Assembly: GCF_037975245.1 (NCBI RefSeq)
Contig: NC_092567.1
Location: 20,807,376 to 20,871,375, forward strand
Length of the DNA stretch: 64,000 nt
Direction of reading: 5' to 3'
From: Apostichopus japonicus
Lineage: Eukaryota > Echinodermata > Holothuroidea > Aspidochirotida > Stichopodidae
Shown: positions 12,501-21,966 of the stretch, one piece after another
Layout of the letters: every line of letters begins with the position of its first letter
Numbering within the stretch: position 1 is the stretch's first letter
Translations under genes and position numbers: made by a program
Notes under the pieces: model-generated
Told to the model about the DNA's origin: nothing
The model's input: only the letters and a program-made list of their open reading frames with translations
Database searches by the model: none

Positions 12501-14187
12501 TCTCTGACACTACAGCATGATGGGGTAAATACCATATCCTGTCCACCATGAACAACTCTGAATCTGGTACTGCCTCTGCATAACAGTTATCTACAAGTTT
12601 CACAATCTCAGCGTTATACCTATCATAAGAGCCGTTCCTAACAAGTTTCTTGTACAACGAGTCTAACCTAGTTTTGGCAACAACAAAATTATTTGGGAGG
12701 GTCTCCGACCTGTCCCTCCAAGGAATGGGAAGTTCATGGTGACCATCCACTTTCCTGTGCTCTTTGTCCCACAAAGATATCACCAACTTATCCTCGTATG
12801 ACCAAGACGGGATATCCAACCCCGCATTCTCTATTTCCCACAAACGAGAAACATCAGTCTGAATAGTCGAAGTAGATATAAAATTTGAAATTATCTTACG
12901 ACTCGGGAGGCTAATGGGAGATTGTCCATTAAGACTCCAACCAAACATGTAACGTACCGCAAAGAGCTCCCCTGGACCACCCCGCCTAACCTCCAACGGC
13001 ACAAGTGCTTCAGAATTATCTTGACCTACGAGAATGTCTACTGTAATATCAGCACTTTGATAAGCAGGTAGGGGACCGATACCACTGAGATGGGAATAAC
13101 ATTCCAGATCGACCATAGAATTCTTAACTGGTATTTCGTCAACTACGTAAACGGCAGATAATTTTAAGATTTCACCCGATTTAGAAGACAAAGACAGGTC
13201 TACCATTTCGGATTGCTGAATACCTGACGAGTTCAACGTTCTAAGCTCAAATTGATAAGAGTTACCAGTGATTCCTAATTGGTTGACCAATGCACGGGAA
13301 CAAAAGGAATTACTGGATGCACTATCTAACAATACAAATGCGTCACACAAACTGTTCACGGTGGCCTGAACTAAAGGCATATGTGTACTTTTGCTACGAG
13401 AGAAGCTAGCATTAGAAACCTCAATATCAGGTGAAGAATTTACAGTATTATCATCACAATGAATGTACATGGTATGTTTCCTACCACAACCTCGCACACT
13501 ACAAACAGAGCGCTTGCCACAATCACTAGTGTTATGAGAGGCACGAAGGCAGTTATGACACAACTTATGCTTAATTACAACAGTCAATCTCTCTCTGGGG
13601 CGCAATTGTTTAAACTTATCACAATGCCACAGACGGTGTGATTGTTCACATAGTACACAAGGAGGTTCAGCCCTAGCGTACATTCCAGGTTTTGCTGCCT
13701 GGGCACCTTCACCAGTATACGTATTGGACTTAGACAAAGAGATAGAATAGCTGCTAGAAGTACTTCTTTGTTCACGTTTACACTTATCTGAACGCTTGAG
13801 ATACACGTCGCCATAAACTGGGTCATTTACCTCACTGGCGATTTCACCTGCGAATTCAATGAATTCTTTAAACCCTGGATAACAACCATCGGCCCGTTTG
13901 GCCTTCAATGCAAATTTTTTCCATCTCAACTGCACATAGTTAGGAAACCTGGCAACTATTTCGATTAAGACTGCTTGAGAATCAACCTCCTTCAAAGTTT
14001 TTAACTCTGAAAGTACAAGGAATGCATTTTGCATATCATCAGCTAACTGTTGTATGTCTTGCGGCAGTCTAACTTGTTTACCAAATCTTAACTCGCGTAT
14101 TAAACGCTCAGTGACTAGGTGCGAGTTTCCAAACCGGTTTTCTAATATGGAAATGGCTTTAGCATAACCGCTACTACTACGCTCCAA
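9541..14187 (-). CDS. pol: BEL/Pao gag C-terminal part and Pol polyprotein
   Basis: The uninterrupted frame of 1,548 codons encodes the retrotransposon enzymes. Residues 1-110 continue the gag DUF1759 region begun in the upstream frame. Zinc knuckles follow at about 177-189 (C-X2-C-X3-H-X4-C) and 210-223 (C-X2-C-X4-H-X4-C), with a further Cys/His cluster to 243. A retropepsin-like site (LLDSA, Asp288) is followed by reverse transcriptase with motif A Asp614 and the YVDD box at 688-691. RNase H has Asp866, Glu910, Asp940 and Asp986. Integrase has the HHCC zinc site (His1185, His1189, Cys1219, Cys1222) and catalytic Asp1255, Asp1317 and Glu1367. A DUF5641-type C-terminus lies at about 1440-1540. 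All key residues are present. The first codon by coordinates is TTG, just after a stop in this frame, so this is not a natural start. The frame was presumably fused to gag before an indel, or is reached by frameshifting. Confidence 0.97.
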   Translation of the reverse strand: MERSSSGYAKAISILENRFGNSHLVTERLIRELRFGKQVRLPQDIQQLADDMQNAFLVLSELKTLKEVDSQAVLIEIVARFPNYVQLRWKKFALKAKRADGCYPGFKEFIEFAGEIASEVNDPVYGDVYLKRSDKCKREQRSTSSSYSISLSKSNTYTGEGAQAAKPGMYARAEPPCVLCEQSHRLWHCDKFKQLRPRERLTVVIKHKLCHNCLRASHNTSDCGKRSVCSVRGCGRKHTMYIHCDDNTVNSSPDIEVSNASFSRSKSTHMPLVQATVNSLCDAFVLLDSASSNSFCSRALVNQLGITGNSYQFELRTLNSSGIQQSEMVDLSLSSKSGEILKLSAVYVVDEIPVKNSMVDLECYSHLSGIGPLPAYQSADITVDILVGQDNSEALVPLEVRRGGPGELFAVRYMFGWSLNGQSPISLPSRKIISNFISTSTIQTDVSRLWEIENAGLDIPSWSYEDKLVISLWDKEHRKVDGHHELPIPWRDRSETLPNNFVVAKTRLDSLYKKLVRNGSYDRYNAEIVKLVDNCYAEAVPDSELFMVDRIWYLPHHAVVSEKKPDKLRVVFDCASNFKGKSLNDRCMQGPDMINKLLPVLLRFRQHSIAVQADIEAMYNQVRIPARDRDALRFLWYINGKLRYLRMTSHLFGGVWCAASSAYALRRTITDLPSVIPLVKYAVERSFYVDDCLSSVSSKSDAEIIIREIPKALKSGGFKLTKFVVNDFRLLAEVSVECRAKEVLDFGTSSESRALGIKWMVSRDEFFFALEKDFGGLLTRRRMLSIVSSIFDPLGLISPVVLSGKLLFQEATARGLSWDEEIPPDIVRAWDTWAQSLSSVSRLRVPRCIKPCSFDDAFIELHHFSDASSKGYGCCCYVRCVNRKGEIHVQLVMSKSKVAPLKLRTIPRLELQAAVLAVKVDSLLRRELALEFAKSYFWTDSEVVLKYIHNDSRRFHVFVGNRVSLIREFSDPQQWFHIETKANPADLVTRNCSFSKFNSSKWFNGPDKLGRYKNDWQTAKLNSLVLTDDDPEVKETDVTVGYTTVAGHVSPPGLSDAGDSDEPLYRIMNHYSSWFKMKRGLAWLLRLVRFFKGQKPLGRLSVQEVRRAGDILLRKSQSSSFCSELERLSQGKAVRASSSLKTLTPFLDGKGLLRVGGRLKEFDSKHPCIISGKHPIAESIVKDAHSIAHVGIEWVLSIVRKDFWVTKGRPLVKRIVRACVTCRRLYSKPCVQQMANLPRERIAANVPPFIHVGIDVFGPYYVKFGRSEVKRYGCLFTCLTVRAVHIEKLDSLDTESFLNGFRRFVARRGCPETVFSDNGTNFVGGEAELRRGMRDLSNKVIHAYAVKENFDWHFIPPTASHMGGAWERMVGVIKRVMSAILPSTVRLTDEILGTLFCEVESIVNGRPLTKLSDDPRDPTPLTPNHLLLLRHGPRIPPGKFENVDRFRRRWRHVQHLANQFWRKWLKLYLPELQKRSKWTGVTDNLAVGDLVLILDELTPRNLWPLALVVSVNCSRDGLVRSVRVKTRTTELVRPITKIVLLESALSSS

Positions 14188-14719
14188 CTAACTGGCAACT
14201 CCTAATGGCCTCTTTAGCAGAGCCCGACGTATACTGCATTAACCTAGACAACTTTAAATCGTTGTCGTCACATACCCTATCAACATTGGCCTCGAAAGCC
14301 CTGATGAATTGATGATAATGTAATGGGTTACCATGAAATATTTGCAGCTCTACCTTAGGTAAATTCAATAAATGTAGAAATTCTTTACGAGATAAATCTG
14401 CATTTGGATTATCCTTAAGGGATTGATCCTCACGTTTTACTTCAGCAGAACTCAATGCATCTTTAACTAGATTTAAAGCGGAAATATAATCTTTCTGCTT
14501 GTCACAGAAATAGTCGTCGCTCTCGTCAATATCCTTCTCATCAGTAAGCGTCTCGTGGTACTTGTCGTGAGCCAACGTAAACACTTCGAAAAGATCTTTC
14601 AATAAAATTACATGAATGTTAATGTCCACGTTACCTTCCGCGATATACTGCCTGACACGATTAATCTGCGTCGTAACAGCCCTCTTAGCAGAAGTCCTGG
14701 GAGTCTTCAGGTCTTCCAT
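14177..14719 (-). CDS. gag: BEL/Pao gag N-terminal part (broken by frame change)
   Basis: A 180-codon frame starts with ATG at 14719. It has a polar, probably helical N-terminus (residues 1-115), and then the start of the DUF1759 capsid-like domain from about residue 120 (LPKVELQIFHG, Phe128, the DNDLKLSRL segment at 152-160, SGSAKEAI at 165-172). It ends at three consecutive TAG codons. The conserved domain continues without a gap in the +1 frame at 14187 (GYAKA...LENRFG), and the two frames overlap by 11 bp. A frame change inside a folded domain is more easily explained by a single-base indel or sequencing error than by programmed shifting, which normally sits between gag and pol. Gag should form the virus-like particle that packages the RNA; as read here it would be truncated. 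Confidence 0.9.
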   Translation of the reverse strand: MEDLKTPRTSAKRAVTTQINRVRQYIAEGNVDINIHVILLKDLFEVFTLAHDKYHETLTDEKDIDESDDYFCDKQKDYISALNLVKDALSSAEVKREDQSLKDNPNADLSRKEFLHLLNLPKVELQIFHGNPLHYHQFIRAFEANVDRVCDDNDLKLSRLMQYTSGSAKEAIRSCQLVGA

Positions 14720-14934
14720 GAGTCAGCAGGCTGACGACGAGTACATTGGTGCTACGGGAATCAGGCACGTGGTACACTATTTCTGTCACTGGAATACGAT
14801 GGTGAGCTTTTATACGACAGGAATTGGTAGGCTTATAGACGACAGGAATAGGTGAATAAGAAGCGACGGCCAGATACCGGACGGCGTAAGGATATGCAGG
14901 ACTTCCGGTTGTCGATACCCAACGATTTTTTCAC
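14720..14934 (-). other. 5' leader of the BEL/Pao element with possible primer-binding site
   Basis: This is the region between the 5' LTR and the gag start. The only TGG-led primer-binding candidate runs on the minus strand from 14921 down to about 14904 (TGGGTATCGACAACCGGA), 13 nt away from the LTR edge. That gap is larger than usual and I could not assign the tRNA. A near-duplicate phrase (TATACGACAGGAATTGGTAG / TATAGACGACAGGAATAGGT) lies at about 14811-14853. Confidence 0.4.
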
Positions 14935-15866
14935 TGTCACCGAGACGACGCTCAATGAAGCTGAACAAGGTTGTTGTATGTTTTAGCCCATTTATTCACA
15001 CGCGTGGTTTGAACAAGACCACGGTGAAAACTAGAAAGTAAAGATATCAATACATCAATATACAAACATTGGTGAAATAAACACATGAATTGAACAAATC
15101 AATAATAACATAATAATAACATAATAATAACATAATAATGCATCATATTTCTTCTTATAAAACAATGCACAAAAAGGAAGAAGTATAACAAATAACATTT
15201 GGTAACATGAAACAAGACAGAGAAAAAGATTGGCGACAAATACATTCTTGATAATTAACTTACAATCGTTACCGGGCAAAACCAACAGCACGACAAACTG
15301 CGGTGTACAGGGGTTTACAGGGATTAACGGCGGCTTTCTGGGGTTTACGGCGGCTTTCTGGGGTTAACGGCGGCTTTCTGGAGAATGTACAGAACACCAA
15401 CAAAGTAATAACCTCTGGCGATATTTTCTACTCCAGATACTCTTACAAATAAGCAAACAACAAATACACAGTAAAAAGGCAATAATAAATAACAGGCACG
15501 AGCCTGCAGCAACATCACATTAAAGGCAAATATCTATAATGCGATATTAAAAGAGATATACAATTACAATATCAAGCCCCTTAATACTTATATAAAACAA
15601 TTAGAATACTTACATACTAAGGAACAGTGCTACAGGAACACATGCGACGCCTCTCTGAGCCAGGAGAGGAATGAAGCATGTGCACCACAAAATACGCAAT
15701 TATACATCGATTACGTAATTGTGCATCGATTACATAAGTATGCAAATCGAGGTGGATATAAAAGGCAACTAGTAAATGGGCAGTATTGACCTCTGCCCGA
15801 CCTCGACCAAGCGGAAATTTCCATTTGGTCACGCTAAGCAAATATCACACATCGGCAACGATGACA
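14935..15866 (-). repeat. 5' LTR of the BEL/Pao element
   Basis: The 932-bp repeat is the twin of 8381-9312 with the same termini and internal motifs. Apparent identity of the LTRs means little time has passed since integration, because the two copies are made identical during reverse transcription. The element promoter should lie here and read leftward; I could not pin down a sense TATA box. Confidence 0.96.
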
Positions 15867-16345
15867 TTATCTGTATTACATATCTACTACATTTGTATTA
15901 CATTTGTAATACAATTAGATTACATATGTACTTTATTTGTATTACATCTGTATTACACAGCTACCACATTTGTATTACATCTGTAATAGAACTAGATTAC
16001 ATACATATGTACTTTATTTGTATTACATCTGTATTACATAGCTACCACATTTGTATTTTATCTGTAATACAACTATATTACATATGTACTATATTTGTAT
16101 AACATATGTATTACATAACTACCACATTGGTATTACATATGTAATACAACTAGACTACATATGTACTATATTTGTATAACATATGTATTACATAGCTATC
16201 ACATTTGTATTACATCTGTAATACAACTAGACTACATATGTTCTATATTTGTATTACATCTGTATTACACAGCTACCACATTTGTATTACATCTGTAATA
16301 GAACTAGATTACATACATATGTACTATATTTGTATTACGGTGCAT
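15867..16345. repeat. 78-bp tandem array interrupted by the BEL insertion
   Basis: The array begins with the right target duplication TTATC. The phrase CTACCACATTTGTATTACAT (or a close variant) recurs at 15961, 16042, 16119, 16197 and 16273, a spacing of 76-81 bp. Each unit alternates TTGTATTACATCTGTA and TAGATTACATATGTAC phrases and is AT-rich and partly self-complementary. Related phrases left of the element (about 8306-8375) suggest that the retrotransposon landed near the edge of this array. Confidence 0.88.
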
Positions 16346-17282
16346 CTGTATAATACAAGGGTATTTTCTGCATTTCGTCTTTCGTATACTAGGCGTCGGT
16401 TGTATCGATAAACGAAAAAAAACCCCACTAGCACGAATCATGCAAAATATTCTATTTAAATATCAGAAATGTAAATAAGTCTTTGAAAAGTAGTCCGTCC
16501 AATGAAAATCACTATACAGAAATAAGACTATATAGTTCTTTAAATTTCTCTCACATTTGGGAATTTCTACGGTATTAGATTGTGTGAAAAACGGGTTTTT
16601 ATTTACACTAAATTCATAATGATGATAAAATGTCAAAATTTAATAATTTAGATGTGTTTGTAAGGCCGTTGACATCTCCTGACAACGTCCAAGAAATGCA
16701 TTACTTTTACCTAGTACAGAAAGTAGCAAGATTTGAGGTGAAAGGATTTATAACTTGAAAATAGTCATTAGAACCCTTTTTTTTGTCCTTCAAACTTTTG
16801 AGTTCTGTTGATGCCTCTTTTATTTCTTTTGGTTCTTATGATATCAAGTATTTATAATTCATATATATAGTACTTATTTTCATGTATTCATTGTACCGAT
16901 ACGGTACGGTTGAGTGGCGGATATATCGGGTAGGCTATCCATGCCGTATTCGCTTATGGTTAAGATGGCGATTTACCAGCATATAGCTCAACATAACACC
17001 CTATTTATATAGGATATAACAAACACCCCTTGATCAATCATATAGAACTGTTAAGTACGTACTGATTTGGGAGGGGGTTATCTTATTCTGGGGGAAGGGA
17101 GGGGGTTATGCTACATCTGTCTAAAATTATTCGGATGGAATATTGTTTGTCGAGTATCATTGTAATATTTACATATTCCTTGTGCTGTAATGCCATTTAA
17201 CGAGAAGAATGCATGCCATTGCATGTATTGGCATGTACTGAACCAACGTTCACATGAAACAAAAAGGAAAGGACATACTATT
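16346..17282. other. Non-coding stretch, no gene seen
   Basis: AT-rich unique-looking sequence with two short G-runs near 17071-17104. No exon or RNA gene recognised. Confidence 0.5.
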
Positions 17283-17450
17283 TGTTGTTGGTTGATGGTT
17301 GATGGTGGATGTTGGATGGTGGATGGTGGATGGTGGATGGTGTATGGTGGATGGTTGATTGTTGATGGTTGATGGATGATCGTAGATGGTTAATGGTTAA
17401 TTTTTGATGGTTAATAGTTGATGGTTAATGGTTGATCGTTGATGGTTGTA
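17283..17450. repeat. GATGGTT/GGTGGAT minisatellite
   Basis: About 165 bp of seven-base units alternate GATGGTT and GATGGTG and decay toward the right into TTAATGGTT forms. Low complexity; no coding meaning. Confidence 0.9.
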
Positions 17451-18460
17451 ATGACTTTTTTTTTTAAATTCTTGATGTAAGGATCAAGTGAGTTTAAAAT
17501 TATTGTAAATATCCATCATAATATGAAAAAGATTGTATTGTTTGCATTATAATGAATTAACAAAAAAAATTGTCATTGTTTCTCCCCATTCTCGTATAAT
17601 TGTAAGATCTATTTCAAAGACCTTGTTTTGGAATTTGAAAAAAAAAACATTTTTAGAAATACAATAGTCGTGAAGAAAGAATACAATTTCTCATTAAGCA
17701 CTTTGCCTATTATTTAATCGGAAATGAAAAGTCATGGTATATCACGCAATCAGTACATGTTTGTAAGTTAAGCGGAACATTATACATTCCATTTACATCA
17801 GAAACATACGTATCAATGACGTCATCAGTCTCAGCAGACAGTACTTTAATCCGACATGGCTATTTATAGTTCTCAAGAAAGCTTAATTGCGAATGGTAAT
17901 TAACGACCGGCATATATATACCGCAAGGGTAATCTCGGTGTTTTCCCATTTTTTAATTCTTTAATACCTTTTATGAATGAAGAAGGTTCTCTCGTTGTAT
18001 AACGAAATATTCATTAAATTTCAATATGAATGTTTTCCTGTTATTTCTTGAGTCGACAGAATAGTATCATTTGGAGAAGCAACAAAAGGAACATCGATCT
18101 AAGTCACTTTTTGGTCTAAAGGTCTAATGGAAATTAAGTCCTAACGAAAAGTAAATTACTAAAATGGTAGTAAAAATACATTAATAATAGTGCGGTTATC
18201 ATTACTGAACCCCGATGTTGTCAATTGTGGAGTGCTCATGGTTTAGTTTAGCCGACTCAGTTATACTAATTTCTTAAATAATAAACATTTTTTTTCGAAT
18301 ATTTTATGTTAAAGGAGATGATGTGACGTCTTTCATTAATGTCAGTGACAATCAGACAATAGTACCTTAAAGAAAAGTCATTCAAGATGGGCACGAGAAT
18401 ATTAACAACTTGTAAACTCTGAGTCCCAGTGGCAATGGTAATATCAGTAACACCAACAAT
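17451..18460. other. Non-coding stretch with one CRE octamer
   Basis: No gene recognised. A perfect TGACGTCA lies at 17817-17824. Confidence 0.5.
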
Positions 18461-18829
18461 TGTAATATAGCATAACATATTGCATGAACAGTATAGCATA
18501 ACATATGGCATTTACTATATAGCATTAATAGCATACTAGCATCAGTCGGAACTTTAGACGCACAGCTTTGCAGGATAGTTCCATTGCTTATCTCAGTAAC
18601 ATTGGCCATATATGTAACACCAGTTAGTGTATAGCATAGCATATCATAGCATTTATATAGTATTTATAACGTTAACATTAATGTAATTAGACGCATAGCT
18701 TTGCAGAGCAATATCACAACTTCCTGCTATCAATGGTATCGTGCCCAGTTAGTGCAGCAATAGCATTCTATTATCAGCATAGTATAGCATAATATAGTAT
18801 AGCATTAACATCAATAATATTAGAGGTAT
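18461..18829. repeat. Degenerate TATAGCATAACAT-type repeats
   Basis: Phrases such as TATAGCATAACATATGGCAT and TAGCATAGCATATCATAGCA recur irregularly, together with two copies of a segment around GACGCATAGCTTTGCAG (near 18555 and 18690). It appears to be an eroded forerunner of the better-preserved array that follows. Confidence 0.6.
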
Positions 18830-19285
18830 AGCTTATACTATAGCAGTAAACATTGTAGTAGGCTACTAGCCTATTCTTGTCAGCAAGTACATCGTTGCAT
18901 TAGCATATACAGTAACCATGTCAGTATTGATAGAAGTATAGCAGTATACATTGTAGTAGGCTACTAGCCTATTCTTGTCAGCAAGTACATCGTTGTATTA
19001 GCATATACAGTAACCATGTCAGTATTGGTAGAAGTATAGCAGTATACAATGTAGTAGGCTACTAGCCTATTCTTGTCAGCAAGTACATCGTTGTATTAGC
19101 ATATACAGTAACCATGTCAGTATTGGTAGAAGTATAGCAGTATACATTGTAGTAGGCTACTATGGCCTATTCTTGTCAGCAAGTGCATCGATGTATTAGC
19201 ATGTACACTAATTATGTCAGTAATAGCAGTACACAATGTAGTATGCTAATAGCCTATTCTTGTCAGCAAAAATGTGCATAACAAA
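18830..19285. repeat. 98-bp tandem array, about 4.5 copies
   Basis: The phrase TTGTAGTAGGCTACTAGCCT (or the same with its first T changed) starts at 18853, 18951, 19049 and 19147, exactly 98 bp apart, with a diverged copy at 19236 after 89 bp. Each unit also carries TTGTCAGCAAGTACATCGTT and ACAGTAACCATGTCAGTATT. The TAGGC...GCCTA pair makes a short inverted repeat in every unit. Confidence 0.93.
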
Positions 19286-19860
19286 ACTATTTCATCCATA
19301 TTGAAACCACAATTACTTTAAATAGTCTTAAAAGAAAACCGCGTTCCCGTATTCGTCATTTGCTCAATTTCCTTTTTACGATTTTTTTTTTCCGTCAGTT
19401 GTCATTTATTGCTTTGTATATGAATTTGTAATTTATTTCTTCACAAAATTGTATACCTCCAATTGTTTACAATAACATTTCGAAACGTGAAATTAATACA
19501 CCTCCTAAAAAAACATACGGGGTTTTTCTGTTAATAATTTCATATCGTAGCCAATATATTAAACTTAATTAAGTCAATCCTTTTAAATTGATGAGGACGT
19601 GGAAAAGGATACCTTCGAAGAAGAAAAATCATTGAAGTATAACGTAAACGTTCACAGTCTTCAAAACTCGCAGCTTAATAAGAAAGCAACACTTGCAAAT
19701 CATTTCGATGGAAGAATAACTGATAAGACTTCTAGGCAATATTCAAGTACTAGATCAATCTACTTGGTAAATGCCATAGCTACCCTGTGTTGAATAGATC
19801 AAAAAAAAAATCCGTATGATGAATCCATTAAAAAAAATACGCTATGCGACAATGAATTTG
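19286..19860. other. Non-coding stretch, no gene seen
   Basis: AT-rich sequence. A short open frame at 19599-19793 has no recognisable protein features. Confidence 0.5.
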
Positions 19861-20017
19861 GAAAGAATGATAAAGGGACAGCATATATAAACAGCATATA
19901 GCATATATATAAATATATATATATATAAATATATATATATAGGCTATATATATAGCCTATATATATAGCCTATATATAGCCTATATATATATATATATAG
20001 CCTATATATATATAGCC

Positions 20018-20056
<39 letters not shown>
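19861..20056. repeat. (TA)n array with AGGCTA palindromes
   Basis: A TA dinucleotide array is interrupted by GCC and GGC triplets, giving perfect palindromes such as AGGCTATATATATAGCCT at 19941-19958. Such arrays are prone to cruciform extrusion and length change. Confidence 0.9.
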
Positions 20057-20059
<3 letters not shown>

Positions 20060-21180
20060 CTGTTAATTAAGTTCTGTTGAAAATTTAAAACAAAACAAAA
20101 AAGGCAAACTGTAATGGTTAATTAAATCAATGATATAATACAAAGGTCAGTCAAAAACCGATCTTGTGATAATTTCTATACATCTTTTAGGTAATGGATT
20201 TTTTATTCTCCCATTATAATTTTACTTTCAATAATAATACAAAGTACTTATGCTTTGTCTGTCTCCCGAAATTGCCATCTAATCTGCTCGATAATAATTT
20301 CGGTGATTGTAAAAACAAGTGATAAAAATATGCTGCATATGTATGTGGTTCACTATTGTCACAATCATTATATTTTATTTATGGACACAGAAGTAAAATT
20401 CATACCCATTTTGGAACAAATGTAGATCCTATATTTTATTCTTTTTTATTGTCATTCCTCACAGTTTGACTTTATTGACCATAAAATCCCGACTGTTCTC
20501 TTCAGCTTTCCTTTTCCAAACTTCGCCTTCATTATTGCAAAGATTATCTTAACAAATTCGCTTTTAGTGGTTGTGCATACAAGGACACATAAACAGTTCT
20601 CAATAATGACCATTAAAACTGGTTTAAATTTCCACCCCCAAAAAACACAAAAAACTCGAATAGTTACAGCCATCATGGTGCCGGCTCATTTGAAAAGGAG
20701 TTATTACACCATTATAAGTAAAACTTCTAACAAAAAAAAATAATATTATAAAAAACTTGTTATGTTTAATTTGTATAAAAAAGAGAGCATTTATTCTATT
20801 TGATATCTAGCAATAAAAATTATGGTATCGATGGTGATGTGTAAAAAATATGACTGAAATAAAATAACAATTATTATACTATTGCACCAAGTTTACATAA
20901 ATTTTGCCTCAATGCATGAAAGATAAGAAAAGAAAAGAGAGGTTAATTTTAGAGATGGACTTGTGATTGTACTTAAAGTATGTCTTGTTAACGAATCAAA
21001 CATCTAAATGGAATACCGCAGTATCTTTCAGCGAAAATCGCTTACTTACACAAATTTATCAACTTGACACATTATTGATTGGCTAACTGCGTGCTATCTA
21101 AGCTTACTTTGCTATTAGGGCTAAGAGTGATGACACCACGTTCAAAGTCCACCGCGAACGTAGAAAGGTACAAGCTTGAC
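20057..21180. other. Non-coding stretch, no gene seen
   Basis: AT-rich unique-looking sequence without recognisable exons or repeats. Confidence 0.5.
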
Positions 21181-21290
21181 AATATATATATATATATATA
21201 TGAAGAATCAAAAGCATCAACTTCTATTCCACCATTTTGATGAATAATTTCCTCATGCAACAACAAGGGAAACCCAACGTTATGTGTTTT

Positions 21291-21316
21291 CCCCCCCCTT
21301 TTTTTGGGGGGGGGGG
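21291..21316. repeat. C8-T7-G11 hairpin-forming homopolymer block
   Basis: Eight C, seven T and eleven G follow one another without interruption. The C and G runs can pair into a perfect eight-base-pair stem with a T loop. It may be a real structure or an assembly artefact at a difficult homopolymer. Confidence 0.85.
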
Positions 21317-21880
21317 CATAAAATTGTTGAATCGTCTTGAGAAGAATTTAAACTATTATTCGTAAATTATAATGTAGAGATTAGGTGATATATCGGCATT
21401 TTTTTCTTTAAAATTTTCGAGCTTTTTATTGGAGTATTTTTCGTTCCCTTTGGCCTCTTATCTGTGCTTGCGTGTATGTAAGTACGTGAAGGTTAAAAAG
21501 CAACACATGCAGCTGAGGTATTAGGGAAGTCTTAGGATATAGGCAGGCGAAATAAATTTGGCCAAGGTAACAGGTTTAAAACACAACGCGGTACATTAAC
21601 AGTCTAAATTGTTTCCAACAATGTTAAACAAGACTATAGCCTATAGCAATAGTAGTATCGTTAAATGAAGACATATGTTTGTACTTTAAAAATATGATTA
21701 GCATTCATCAACATATCTATTGAATTTGCTAAATCAAATTTTTGAGGCTAAGCTAAAGTAAACCCCTAATCTGTTGTTTCAAATGTCACAATTATATGTA
21801 TAACACCGTACGTTTATTAAACTAAAAATATTATATTTTGCACTTTAGTTTACACTCTATGCAGCAAAAATATAACAATG
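21317..21880. other. Non-coding stretch, no gene seen
   Basis: AT-rich sequence with no recognisable feature. Confidence 0.5.
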
Positions 21881-21966
21881 AATATCTATCTATCTATCTG
21901 TATATATATCTACCTATCTATCTATCTATCTCTATCTATCTATCTATCTATATATCTATCTATCTA
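21881..21966. repeat. (TATC)n microsatellite
   Basis: About 85 bp of the tetranucleotide CTAT/TATC with a short (TA)n interruption. On the minus strand it reads as repeated GATA. Confidence 0.95.

Larger units (their letters stand above)
8381..15866 (-). mobile_element. BEL/Pao LTR retrotransposon, near-intact, young
   Basis: A 7,486-bp element lies on the minus strand, bounded by two 932-bp LTRs (8381-9312 and 14935-15866) that read as identical at a constant offset of 6,554 bp. The termini are TG...CA, and TTATC is duplicated on both sides. In element order it holds: 5' LTR, a 215-bp leader, a gag N-terminal frame, a long frame with the rest of gag plus protease, reverse transcriptase, RNase H and integrase, a short 3' leader, a polypurine tract and the 3' LTR. 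Domain order (protease-RT-RNase H-integrase, with DUF1759 in gag and DUF5641 at the C-terminus) and sequence style place it in BEL/Pao, not Gypsy or Copia. No env-like frame is present. The only visible defect is a one-base frame change within gag. It is inserted at the edge of a 78-bp tandem array. Confidence 0.97.

Noticed and set aside
9872-13641. Plus-strand open frames opposite the Pol polyprotein
   Set aside because: They are shadows of the 1,548-codon minus-strand frame, which has all the expected catalytic motifs.
14165-14200. Programmed +1 frameshift between gag and pol
   Set aside because: Kept only as an alternative. The shift lies inside the gag DUF1759 domain and not at the gag/pol border, and no known shift signal is recognised.
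15776-16411. Open frames rich in Tyr, Ile, Cys and Thr to the right of the BEL element
   Set aside because: They run from the LTR into the 78-bp tandem array and follow its periodicity.
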